A DNA stretch of 64,000 nucleotides from NCBI GenBank assembly GCA_003255025.1, contig QANY01000230.1, forward strand, positions 607,787 to 671,786. Reading direction: 5' to 3'. The stretch's first letter is position 1. Each line of letters opens with the position of its first letter. Of this stretch, positions 12,746-23,700 are shown in pieces. Origin of the DNA: Datisca glomerata. Its lineage: Eukaryota; Streptophyta; Magnoliopsida; Cucurbitales; Datiscaceae. A program made the translations under genes and the position numbers. Under the pieces are notes generated by a model that saw nothing but the letters and a program-made list of their open reading frames with translations, searched no databases and was not told the origin of the DNA.

Positions 12746-14589
12746 CAACTCGCCTATTAAAGGTGAATTTATTGTTACCGAGGAGGAAATTGCCCTGGAA
12801 TACTCTGCTTGAGGCACCAGACATGGTTATTTCCTGTTACTATGCGTGTGCAGAACGAACATAAAAAATGATTCCTCTATGTGGTATCACTGACATACTT
12901 AGAGGAGCCTGGAAGCCATTTTCACAATGATAATGTAGCTATGGACGATAAAATTCTCATAGAAAACAAGTCTTTAATCTTGTTGTCTCGATTATTGGTC
13001 AGAAGGAGGATCTCCCAATAATAGAAAACTGGTTGCGAGAGCAGATCTTCCAAACAGAAATGATAGTGAAGAATACGTCATAGACAATATGTATATATTG
13101 ATATCTTCCCCTATTTTCGCAGCTTAAAAAAATATAAGTCATCACTTTTTTTCCATGACTAAATTCAATAATGACGTAGAGACTATGAGTCAATATAGAA
13201 TAGCAAATATATATCTAGAATTCCTCATATGCATATTAGAGCCCTCTTTAGGTGTGATTCAGATTGATATAGCAGAGATCATGAGACAGTGTAAATAATA
13301 ATAACCCCATAAATACTTACAATAATTGAGTTGATAAATCCATGAATATCAATGGTAGGTCAGATGATAAATCCAGCAATCCCCTCAAGATGAATAAGAT
13401 AATCGGTTAAGAAACTCACATAATAAGTTGACTGATAAATCCCAAATATCCATAATAAGTCAGTGCATAATTTTTATATCTCCATGATGAGCTTAATAAT
13501 AAGTCCAGAAAATCTTCGTGATAACTTGATTAATAAATCCAGAAAATCCCTTTGGAAGGTTGACGCGTAAGATGAATAAATTCATCATTTTTATGACCAG
13601 ATGATAAACAAGTCAATAAATCATCATAATTTGTTATATCCAAAAAGTCCTCATATATGAAGGAAAATATATGTCTATGATGATAGAGTGAATTAAGCGT
13701 AACAAGTGCCAAACTCTTGAAGGCGAATGTCAGAGTGAATATAATTTAAACACATATATGATATAAAATATGTTAATCAAATATGTAAAATTAATAAGAG
13801 AGATTAAAGAATAAAAGCATGTCTATTTTTTTCTCTTATATAAGCATGCTCAACTTGTAAATTTAATACAATCTGCATATTCAACTCGCATAAAGATAAT
13901 CATATATATATGAGAGTATTACTCTAACGAATTATAGGCAGTTAAGCAAGCATTATGAATGAAGATATGAGTTCAGGCTATTTTTAGCCCTTCTAATAAA
14001 ATGATTGTGTCAGAAAACTAGCCAAATCAAATATAAGCTATTTAAGGTATCAAACTCTAAACATGCTTTCGATAGATAAAATGCATAAAGCATTTTAGTC
14101 TTGATAATTCACGTAGATTATTGAAATATGAATAAAGCACAATAATCAATTAAACATTATATTTATCATAAAAGTTTGACATAAATTTGATATTACCTAA
14201 TTAGTACTTAAACTTATTGGGTCGATGCATATCAAATCATTAACAAGGAGTCAATTCATTTTGTATATGATTTGTAACATTGATGATAATCTCATATTAT
14301 TCATAATAGGGTCAAGTTATCAAATTATCCAAGATAGATGATTTAAACATGATAAATGTAATTTATATAATTACATTAGAGCGTGATAAAATTTAAACAT
14401 AAGGAGCTAATTAATTATGCCTCACATAATTAACGTAAAATCAATTTTTATTAATTATTTAATATGCTTGAACAATCGTGTAAATAAATTATTTAAGACA
14501 TTATATGATAAGCTCAAGCAATCATCAAATTTTATTTTGAACAATAAAATATGTATTTAAAGACAAAACAATAATTAAAAAAAGAAAAT

Positions 14590-15400
14590 ACTTAGCTTGC
14601 AATTTGGTGTCCTACATTTGTCTGCTTACGGTCGGCGACCCGTGCAATTGAGACTCGGTAATATAACCGTGGCTGAATTTGTGAAGGCTTTTTCATTGGG
14701 GAGTGTTGGGCTTGTGAAAAAAATCATGTGTTGGCCCTTTGAAGAGCCAATGGCCAGGCGTTGGGCTGCTGGAAGGAGGGAGTTGGTCTAAAGGTCGCAA
14801 GCCAAGGATGACTAAACGTGGGTCACAAACCGGGCGCTAATCGGGTCTCGTGGGTTGTGCTTGGTGGACAGAACGCTTGGGTCAAGTACGGGTTGCGGGT
14901 TGAGCATAAACCACCTGGGCCGCACTCGTTGGGCTTCATGGGCGATCCGTGGACTGGCCTGCTTTTTTGGTGTGTCGACCCGAAGTTGAACGGTTGGGGT
15001 AAGTCAACCTGGAACATGCAACACGAGTAAGGATGAAGTAGCGGCCGTCTCCCGCGACCCTTTTTGACCGCAAACACCTCAAAATTAACAGAAATTCCGG
15101 TCTGAATCCTTTATGGGTGTTTTGAAACCTAAAAAATGTTTCATTTGACATAGATCTAAGATTTAGAGATCGGAAATGGAGCATGCTTTTTTCTTCATTC
15201 GCGTCGATTTCGACGGTCGTGTTCGATGCGGATGTCCTTCTGCAGAGCATATCCGATGTCGTGAAGGGCATCTTGGTCGGGTAGTCGCTGACTGTGCTCC
15301 ACGACAGCCACCTCTCTTGTCGATTTCTCATGCTATACTTGATTTTTTTTCATTTTTTTCTAAAAATAATTCAAATCTAAAATTTCATATTTGAAATTCC
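14590..15400. other. GC-rich island, possible retroelement leader
   Basis: Base composition changes abruptly to GC-rich, and both strands carry frames of 60 to 131 codons (for example 14936-15331 minus and 15176-15394 plus). None shows a recognisable domain. GC-rich patches of this kind occur as untranslated leaders in other elements of this window (7.5-7.8 kb, 32.5-32.75 kb), so a retroelement leader is a plausible but unproven reading. Confidence 0.35.
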
Positions 15401-15660
15401 AGATCTGAATCTGATAAATGGAGAACTCCTCCATATTCCTTCACAACGACCCTCTTGCGACAGACCACTCCCTAGTGGAGTCACCATTATTTCGGAGATG
15501 AATTCTGAACCGGATCGGGTTGAGAACGAAGAGTAGTCTAGTCATTGAAAAAGCCTTGGAAATGTGGAGGTTTAGCGTGGAGAAAATTATGAGCATCCTC
15601 AGCGGTCTAGACGGTGACAATCGCCGGCAAATGCACCTTCTTGGGGTTGCCAAGGAGAGG

Positions 15661-15667
<7 letters not shown>

Positions 15668-15725
<58 letters not shown>
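15668..15725. repeat. GA dinucleotide microsatellite
   Basis: A nearly pure GA run of about 58 bp inside the left arm of the 15.5-18.3 kb inverted repeat. The right arm has only a short CT run at the matching place (about 18208-18220), so the tract expanded after the arms diverged. Confidence 0.95.
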
Positions 15726-15727
<2 letters not shown>

Positions 15728-17029
15728 CCCGAATGTGTCTGTATAATGTCCAAATATTCAACCCCCCATTCAATATGAGTATTAAACATCTTTATATAGA
15801 AAGTAAGGGGTAAACCCTATTTTATGATTGCCAAGGGTAAGTAGATGCCAACGTATAGGACGCTGCCACGTGTACCTAGATTCATCCTCAACGAGAAGAC
15901 GATGCATCTAAAGCCTACTGAGGAGGTCATGATGTCAGACCGACACGACGAGCATCATCCTAATCCTACCAAGATGTATGACTACATTTCATTCTCAAGG
16001 CTGTAAGAGTCCATCCAAGTCTTGTCACTTGATATGACGGTTACGGGTAAATAATCACAGGGGCTTGACCAATGCGGGTGGGCCTAGCGGGTATGTCCAA
16101 TGTAGAAAATTCATGTATAAACAAAGATAAGAAACTAAAACATAATTTAAGAAGAGAGAACAAACTAAATGTAGTTTTGCTTTCCGTAACTGAGGGAGAG
16201 ATAGAAGATATTTTCACGTAACAAAAGTGATGTAAATATGTTAGTTAAGTTAATTAATTGAGCATATTTTATACCTCACAAAAGTGACATAGCTTGGTGA
16301 CTTCCCACACAATGTAAATGAGGTGCAATAATCTCCCCATCAAATGATTGAATTGGTGAGTATTTCGCTGAAGGAAAAAAAAATTCAGTTAGAAGAAAAC
16401 AACAAATTATATTTGTAAACATTTTGAGCAGAGATATAATATAAACAAAATTTCAATAAAACACTTCTAAAAATTCTACGTATGAACCAAATGAACACTT
16501 CAAAATACTACAAAGAATATTGTATATTTGCTCATACGGATGCATAAGTAAAAGCAAAAGTCATGAATTATACTAGTTGTAATAAAAAAAAAAAGAGATA
16601 GTACTCCTGATAGCCAAAGCCAAATGTAGAGAGAAAGACCGAAAACATTGAGCATTATCAAGTTGTATGAGTAAGATTAAAGGGTTTATAATTAAGAAGT
16701 ATTCCGCCGAAGGTTGAACTTCCATCAGTTATGGTTGTTCAAGCGGAATGTTGAAGGTTGTTCTCGTTATCAAGCGTCATCTACTCATCTGGTAGATGAA
16801 AGGCCAACTTACGGTTATTGTAGAGGCAAAGCAAAAGACTTGCACTTACCCCTTAAAAAAACTTAAGCATTTCAACTTTCAGGCATTTGTTCAAAAAAAT
16901 ATTGAAGGCGTGTCGGACTAAAAAAACATATTTAATGTTGTTTATATAGAATAATAAAAAAATATATTCAGATGTTAAAAGAATTATCAATATATTTATT
17001 TTTCAAAAGATTAGTGTATCTAGTTTATG

Positions 17030-17150
17030 TTAGATCATTAATCTAACGTTGCACTTATATGTAAATAATTATGTACTGCAGACTATTAATTAAAGTTAAA
17101 TCCAATTAAAAGTGATCAAATAAGATTTTAGATAATTGAAGTTTTAATGT
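17030..17150 (+). mobile_element. Fragment of the 2-kb Copia LTR family
   Basis: This stretch aligns with the reverse complement of 2285-2400, the start of the 3' LTR of the first Copia element in element orientation. Shared blocks include GTGATCAAATAAGATTTTAG and ATATGTAAATAATTATGT. It begins TGTTAGATCATTAATC, a better terminal TG than the copy at 2400. Only about 120 bp is recognisable and no internal region follows, so it is a truncated LTR. Confidence 0.7.
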
Positions 17151-18310
17151 AGGAAAAATTAGGGAATTAAGTCACTTTAAGTTTTAATTTTGTATTATTT
17201 CTTTTAATTTTATGTTTTGTACAAATGACAAGATTCTTCATTTAGTTTTTTAACTATAATTTTATTTGGTCATTTATGTTTTCACCATTTGTATAACTAA
17301 CTGTATCTTTTTTTTTTAGTTTTTAATATTTTCAATATTTTTATGCAAGTCGTCGCTGCAATCGTCTTCAACGTCTTTGATGATTTCTACCACCCAAAAT
17401 ATAGCAGAGAACGAAAATAATACTAAGGCGTCCTTCTTTCTTCAATCAATACTATTTTCTTTCTGCTTTCCAATTGATTGTATATACAATTTTAATATTC
17501 TTCTTTCCTCTTCATTACTTCGACTTCCAATCAATACTTAGTCTAAGAAATTGAGTTTGTTATTAGTACTCTGCTCAATCATTCTTTTTCGTTGCCTTTT
17601 TTATTGCTGGAATCGGGTCTACTATTAGGGAATTAAGATTTAAGTTTGGTTATTGATCAGACATTTTATTGAGTGAGGCTCGCCGTAGTCAACTACTTCT
17701 TGCATCTCTTATTGGAGGCTAAATGAAAGCAATTGATACATCATCACATCCAATTGGGGGCAACAACAATGAAGATGACCCTGCATAACTGATTTAGTGA
17801 AGAAACATTCGTCATCACAATTGAACATCTCACAATTCGGTGACTCATCAAGTAAGATCATAACACACACCGAGACTACGTATAAGTTCAAGTGCTGCGT
17901 ATTTGAACTTACACAGGGGGTTAATGTTTATATATGAATTTTCTACCCTGGACATACCCGCTGGGTCCACCTGCACTAGTCGGACCCCTGTGATTATTTA
18001 CCCGTAACTGTCAAGTCAAGTGACAAGACTTAGATGGACTAGGAACACGTGGCAACGTTCTATACTTTTGACCTCTTCTTACACTTGACAATCGTTGATT
18101 GACCAATAATAAATTAGGGTTTACCCCTTACTTTCTATATAAAAATGTTTAACACTCCTATTAAAGGGGGGATTGGATATTAAGACATTATACACACATC
18201 CGGGGCCTCTCTCTCTCTCCTTGGCAACCCCAAGGAGATGCGTTTGCCAGCGATTGTCACCGTCTAGACCGCTGATCCGGTTCATAATTCATCTCCGAGA
18301 CAGTCTTCCT

Positions 18311-19800
18311 TATCAGCTATGTTAGTTTAAAACAAAATTTGTCTGTCTGGTTTAAAGAAAAAGACAAATGAAGTACATTTTTACGATATAGCTGCATTAT
18401 AATGTATTTATCTATGCATAAACATGTGAAGATATTTCGGTAATCCAATTGTTTTTTTGTGCGTAGCAGAGCTAACAACATTATCACACATTCAACACCA
18501 ATCATAAAAAAGAAAAATAAAACTCATGTATGATAAAAGATTTAGATGCAAAGTACGGGCTTTTAACTAGTTATTAGAAATGTGTAATTTTTTTCTATAT
18601 GTTACAATTCATTCAAGTTATTAAATTAAAATTAACTTAAAATTAATTTATTAATTATTTATTATTTTCTTAAAAATTATTAAATATGTGATTGACCTTA
18701 AAAAGTTAAATGCCTTCAATTTATTATAGTTTTACAGATAGTTAATTATTTAATGCCACATGTAAATCATAAGATTATTTTGAGTAATGTAACATAATAA
18801 ATGAATAAAATTATCCTAAAATGATTATCATATCCTCCTTACTTTTAATAGATTATAGATGGTACTATTCTTCTTAGGTTGAGTTATGAGTGCAATATAG
18901 GAAAATACCAATGATAATCAAATTTTTGGTTGAGTTGTGAATGTAACAGGAAAAAAATACTAGAGATTTTAAAATAAAAAAATATAAGAGATGTTCAACC
19001 ATAGATAATAAATATGAGTAGAAGAAAAAATTAAAACAAAAAAAATCATAAAACTCAATGAAAAAATAGAGAGGTTATCAAATATTTTTTCCCCAATATT
19101 TATTCACATATTTTTTTACTGTGTCTTACATTTATATTTTTTTTAAATCTTAAGAGGCGTTAATCTGAAATGATCTCCTTATTAGACTCAGATATATCAC
19201 ATCTTTAAAAACTCTTAATAAATTAAGCCTTTAACGTGATCTTGGAAAACATACTTTTCCATTTACTTTTAGTAGCATGCAGTTCGGAGTAGAAGCAAGG
19301 CTGAAAACCATGACAAGAGACTGTTGTGTTTCTTTAAAAGCGAAACCTAATTCCTCAACATATGTTCTTCTAGCATCTATCAACAGTCATGTATACAATA
19401 TTTTGCAGGGACATCTCATTACACAATAAATCCTAAAACTTTTGTAGTACCCGTGGTTTCATCATATAATAGATCGAAAACTTCTACGGTATTCAAAAAA
19501 TTGACACCGTTGCATTTTTATATTTAACAAGCGCATATCACTGTGTATTACATTGTATCTGACCTCTCCAACTGACACTTAACACCCTAAAGTTATCAAC
19601 ATGCACAAGAGAAACATCTAACTTAAATCTTGTTAGACGAAAATGAGACCACTTTACTCGTATGTGGTCTCATCCGATGATATAAAGATAAAGCACTGGT
19701 AATCTACTTCAAGAGTTTATCCATGTTCTGGTCACATACAATTAGTTTATTTGGGTTTTGACTGTTGGTTGTTTTTAGAACAGTAATTCAATCTAATTAT
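18311..19800. other. AT-rich intergenic DNA, no gene seen
   Basis: No supported gene or RNA. The 62-codon frame at 18317-18505 (minus) resembles no known protein. Confidence 0.6.
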
Positions 19801-19807
19801 AAGGGAT

Positions 19808-20110
19808 TAGGGGTGGACGATTGTGTATCGAACCGAACTGAAAATGATCGGTTCTTTTTATACATTCGGTTCGGCTCGGTTCAGAAAATTAGAGAACCGA
19901 AGTTTCGGTCGATTCAAAATTTGGTGATTTTCGAACCGAAACTTTAAATTTCTATTTTTTATATATAATTTCATATCAAACCGAACCGAATCGAAAACAA
20001 AGCTTTATTATTTTTCTAATAGTATGATTTGGAAATTTTTAATTAATAATAACGAGCCGGAGAATCCAACCGAACCGAAACTCTCGATTCGATTTAATTA
20101 TTTTATCATG
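19808..20110. mobile_element. hAT-like non-autonomous element remnant
   Basis: The segment opens TAGGGGTGGACGATTG and is full of CGGTTCGGTTC and GAACCGAA motifs on both strands. Plant hAT-derived elements often begin TAGGGGTG and have such subterminal repeats. A matching right terminus and the expected 8-bp target duplication were not identified, so the right boundary is approximate. Confidence 0.5.
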
Positions 20111-20729
20111 AATGATTCGATTATATATTATTACTGAATCTAACAGTGAATTCAGTCAATGATTCTAACAAATGCTATTTATGTGGCTCAGAAGAGAGCG
20201 GTAGAGACTCTGTTTTCGATGTTAAGATAACTGGAAACAATTCTCATGAATTGAGTCTAGCGAGTGTAACTCAGAAGCGATGGTCATTTAGGTAACATGG
20301 GTTAGGCTCTCATAGGACTAAAATCGTCATAGTGCAAGTGCAAGAGCCAATTATGTACAATTAGCCACAACATACACACATGAATTTCTTCCCTTTTAAG
20401 AGTATCTTACGCTCTGCATCCATACTCAAATCTCACATAAAATGTCAAAAGTACACCTTTACAGCAAGTAATTCAATTCCTCCGAATTCTGCAAGCCACC
20501 GATTAAATACCGACTGTAATACAGCATATAAGAGTGGCAAATCAGACAATTTGACAAACCGAAGGCCCGTTTTCGTTTACTATAGAAACCACCTCAGCGC
20601 TGGAGGGGGCGAAGCCCATTTCTATTGCCAGGAGGAAAGCTTCCACCATATTAATCAGACTGGACTGCGATACACTCGAAAAGAGAGAGCGAGAGAGAGT
20701 GGCACTGTGTGAATATTTGTGAGGAATTA
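20111..20729 (+). promoter_or_regulatory. Upstream region of the BAH gene
   Basis: This interval lies directly upstream of the BAH/TFIIS-like gene and should hold its promoter and 5' untranslated region. A GA-rich tract at about 20680-20700 sits just before the start codon. No unambiguous TATA box was assigned. Open frames here (20380-20712 plus and 20542-21036 minus) look incidental, the latter being the complement of the acidic first exon. Confidence 0.5.
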
Positions 20730-23700
20730 ATGAGGAATAGGAGATTTGCACAGGTCGCGACCAGCGATGAAGAAGACGAAGCGCTGACGAAACAGAAACC
20801 GTCCAACTCGGAGGAGAACTTGCCGAGGCAGAGGAAGAGAAAGAAGATGAAGCTTCTAGACGAGGAGGAGGAGGAGGAAGAAGAAGATCTAGAGGAGGAT
20901 AATAATAGGAAGAACAAGAAAAAGAAGAAGTGCAAGGGAGAGAAGGAGAGAGAGGCGTTGCAGCAGAGCGGTGATGAGGAAGAAGAGGAAGAAGAAGAAC
21001 AACCGCAGGAGGATGCGAAGCCGATTGGGGAACCATACAGGTCTTCTTGGAAAGGAAGGGGGCGGAGGAACCATTATAAGGCGTTTGAGTTTGATGGGAA
21101 TAGATTTGACCTTGTGAGTATGCGCTTTTGGTCTTGATTAATTTATTGGTTTGATTTGATCTTAGGGCTTTGAGTAGCTTTTTGAGGTTTTGATCTTATG
21201 AGGAAATGTGAGAAGGGAGGAGGAGCGATAGTAGTAGAAGATAACTACGTTTGCAATTACTGGTAGTGTAGTTCTATTAATGTTTGTTGCTCTGGTGTAA
21301 TTTGACAAATTGGCGTTGGTGCAGAAGTTAGTTTCCACGTGCTTAGTGGAATAGAGTGCTCTAGTTGTGATTTGGTAGTGTATGTATAAGATGTTAGGTT
21401 TACGCAAGTCTTTCATTTTTGCTGCTGGAAAATGAGGGGTTTAATTGAAGAAAAAAAGAGAGGTAGAAAACGGAGAATCGAGGAATTTCAATTTCCGTTC
21501 CATATGGTGAATCTCAGCAATGATAATTAGCAAGCATTCCCACTGTCTGTGCCACACTAGAATGCCCGCAATGTTTTTGAATTTGTCGTTAAACAGAAAT
21601 GTTAAACTTGATCCACGTCCATTTCTTTTTTCTTTGTATTAATCAGTGAAGCATAATTGTTGTGTTGAATGATTTTGAATCTCGTAGCCCTATTAGGTAA
21701 TTAGAACAGGACTAAACTGGATCACACTCCATCACCATTAATTTGACATTCTATTCCTTATCATCACGTACAGCTGCTTGGGATTTTGCTTTTGCGTTTC
21801 TCACCAGCTCAAAGCTCTTCCTATTAGTGGCAAAAATTCTTATTCCCCCAGTGTTGCTCTAGAGTGAATGAATTTACTTTCTTTCCTTCATCTCTTAAAA
21901 TTGTTTGTATGACTAGTCACCTTGCTTTAATGTTTTACAGGAGGATCCGGTACTCTTAAGTCCCGAGGATAAGAAGCAAAAGCCTTATGTGGCAATTTTA
22001 AAGGTAAATGCCTTGTGAGTTGTAATTATCTTTCTAGTTGGATATCAACGTTTGTGTCTTGTCATTTTCTGAAGCATAATTAATGGTTCTCATAAATTAT
22101 TTATTGACGCCACAGAGAGTGACTTATCCAATAACAAAAGTAAAAAATAAAAAATACGGAGACTATTGCCTTGAGCCATTGTTATTCATTTGGCTTTACT
22201 GTTATAGCAAAAAGGTATTATTCGTATTGCATGAGATGGCCCTTTAAGTTACTGGAGTTAGGATTGGTGCTTTTACCTTTGTGGACTTGAATGCTGGAGC
22301 TTTTGTCCTATTGATAGGATATCACTCAAAACAGCAAAGATGGAAGCATGATGGTCACTGGGCAGTGGTTTTATCGTCCTGAAGAAGCAGAAAGGAAAGG
22401 TGGTGGAAGCTGGCAGTCACGCGATACACGAGAGCTATTCTACAGTTTTCACCGTGATGAGGTCCCTGCAGAATCAGTAATGCACAAGTGTGTGGTGCAT
22501 TTTGTTCCATTACACAAGCAGCTTCCTAATCGTAAACAACATCCTGGCTTTATTGTGCAAAAAGTGTATGACACTGTCGCAAAAAAACTTTGGAAGCTGA
22601 CTGACAAAGATTATGAAGATACTAAACAGAATGAACTTGATGAGCTTGTCAAGAAAACTATGGCGCGTATGGGAGAGCTTCCTGATATTGAAACTGAAGA
22701 TCCTGCTGTTGAGCAGGATGATCAGTTGAAGACGAAAAAAAGTTTCAAGAGAAAGAACATTTCACCTCTTGATGTTTCACGGGATGAAGAAACCATGACG
22801 AAGACTGATCAATATTTAAAAGCTGAGACACCAGGCAGCTGTACAAAGAGTTCAGCGGAGTACCAAATATTAGCAAATTTCAACGCACTAACTGGAGACT
22901 CCCATAGAGACAAATGGTTGGAGAAGCTCCTGCAAGAAATCCGGTACATATGTTATACTGCTGACGAAGTGCATGGAGATGATAAAGGAGAAGGAACTGC
23001 TGATGGCTGCGGCACTGTGAATGATGATAAACATAGAACCACTGCAAATAGATCTCAGGAGAAAGGTATAAAGGTATGATGTGTATATACTTAGTGTAAT
23101 ATATAGAGGAATTTATGTAGTTGTGCATGTGAAAATGTAGACAGATGTTCTGACTCAGGCACTTGGGTATATATTTTTGCCTTCGGTATATATTTCTTTT
23201 GCAGGGTCGCAAGTCTTTTCTATTGCCTGACGACGTAGTTCCAGCAATTAATGCTCTTGAGAAGGTTTCCAATGATGCTCTTGCTTCGGATTTTCAGAAG
23301 TATAACCAAAAAATGCGGCAATTGGCATTCAACCTTAAGGTTTGAAGTGTTCCCGTCTTCATGCTTATTGCACCACACACTCGTCGAAATGATAATGAAA
23401 ATGCATGTCGATGTGTTCACCAACTCGTTGACATTTTGAACGCGAAAACTATATTAAAACATGTGTAAGCCTGCAAGCCATGGGAAGTTGTGTCCATGGT
23501 AATTTTTAAGCTAACTAGGATTTTTCAACAGGGGAAGTTCTCTCTCATTTTCCATGGCAGAGTGTTTTTGGAAGGTCAAAACTTCCTAGAAGGTGGATAT
23601 TTTTTTTTGTTTTCAGTGGTTTAGAAGTGTCTCCTTGGTGTTATATTTAAATATCAATCTTCTTAATTTGTGGACTCACTGGAAGTTGAATATTCTGCCG

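Larger units (their letters stand above)
11319..14590. other. Gene-free stretch with satellite-like arrays
   Basis: No credible gene was seen on either strand. The interval contains a 37-bp array (about 11975-12465), a 70-bp array (about 12541-12745) and a weaker imperfect repeat zone at about 13300-13560 built on TGATAAATCCAGAAAATCC-like units. Short frames at 11487-11711, 12999-13193 and 13530-13712 match no family. The stretch may be the remains of an LTR element, since such arrays occur near the 3' ends of plant Gypsy elements, but no pol sequence supports this. Confidence 0.55.
15490..18310. repeat. Large inverted repeat with about 1.8-kb spacer
   Basis: The left arm (about 15490-16115) and right arm (about 17935-18310, reverse complement) share several blocks: CGGAGATGAATT, GCGGTCTAGACGGTGACAAT, CTTGGGGTTGCCAAGGAGAG, AGAAAGTAAGGGGTAAACCC and ACGGTTACGGGTAAATAATC. 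Both arms keep a TATATAGAAAGTAAGGGGTA block resembling a TATA-type promoter. The left arm has two insertions relative to the right: about 85 bp near 15512-15598 and about 125 bp near 15885-16010. The arms could be two LTRs or transposon ends inserted head to head, or long terminal inverted repeats of one DNA element. No coding sequence was found in the spacer. Confidence 0.8.

Noticed and set aside
15441..15813. Frames with long Leu-Ser or Arg-Glu runs
   Set aside because: Caused by the GA microsatellite at 15668-15725 in the arm of an inverted repeat.
20709..20729. BAH protein start at 20709
   Set aside because: The codon there is GTG, not ATG. The first in-frame ATG is at 20730.
20542..21036. 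164-codon minus-strand frame rich in serine, proline and leucine
   Set aside because: It is the complement of the acidic and lysine-rich first exon of the BAH gene; codon bias there creates a stop-free antisense frame. No domain or homologue is recognisable.
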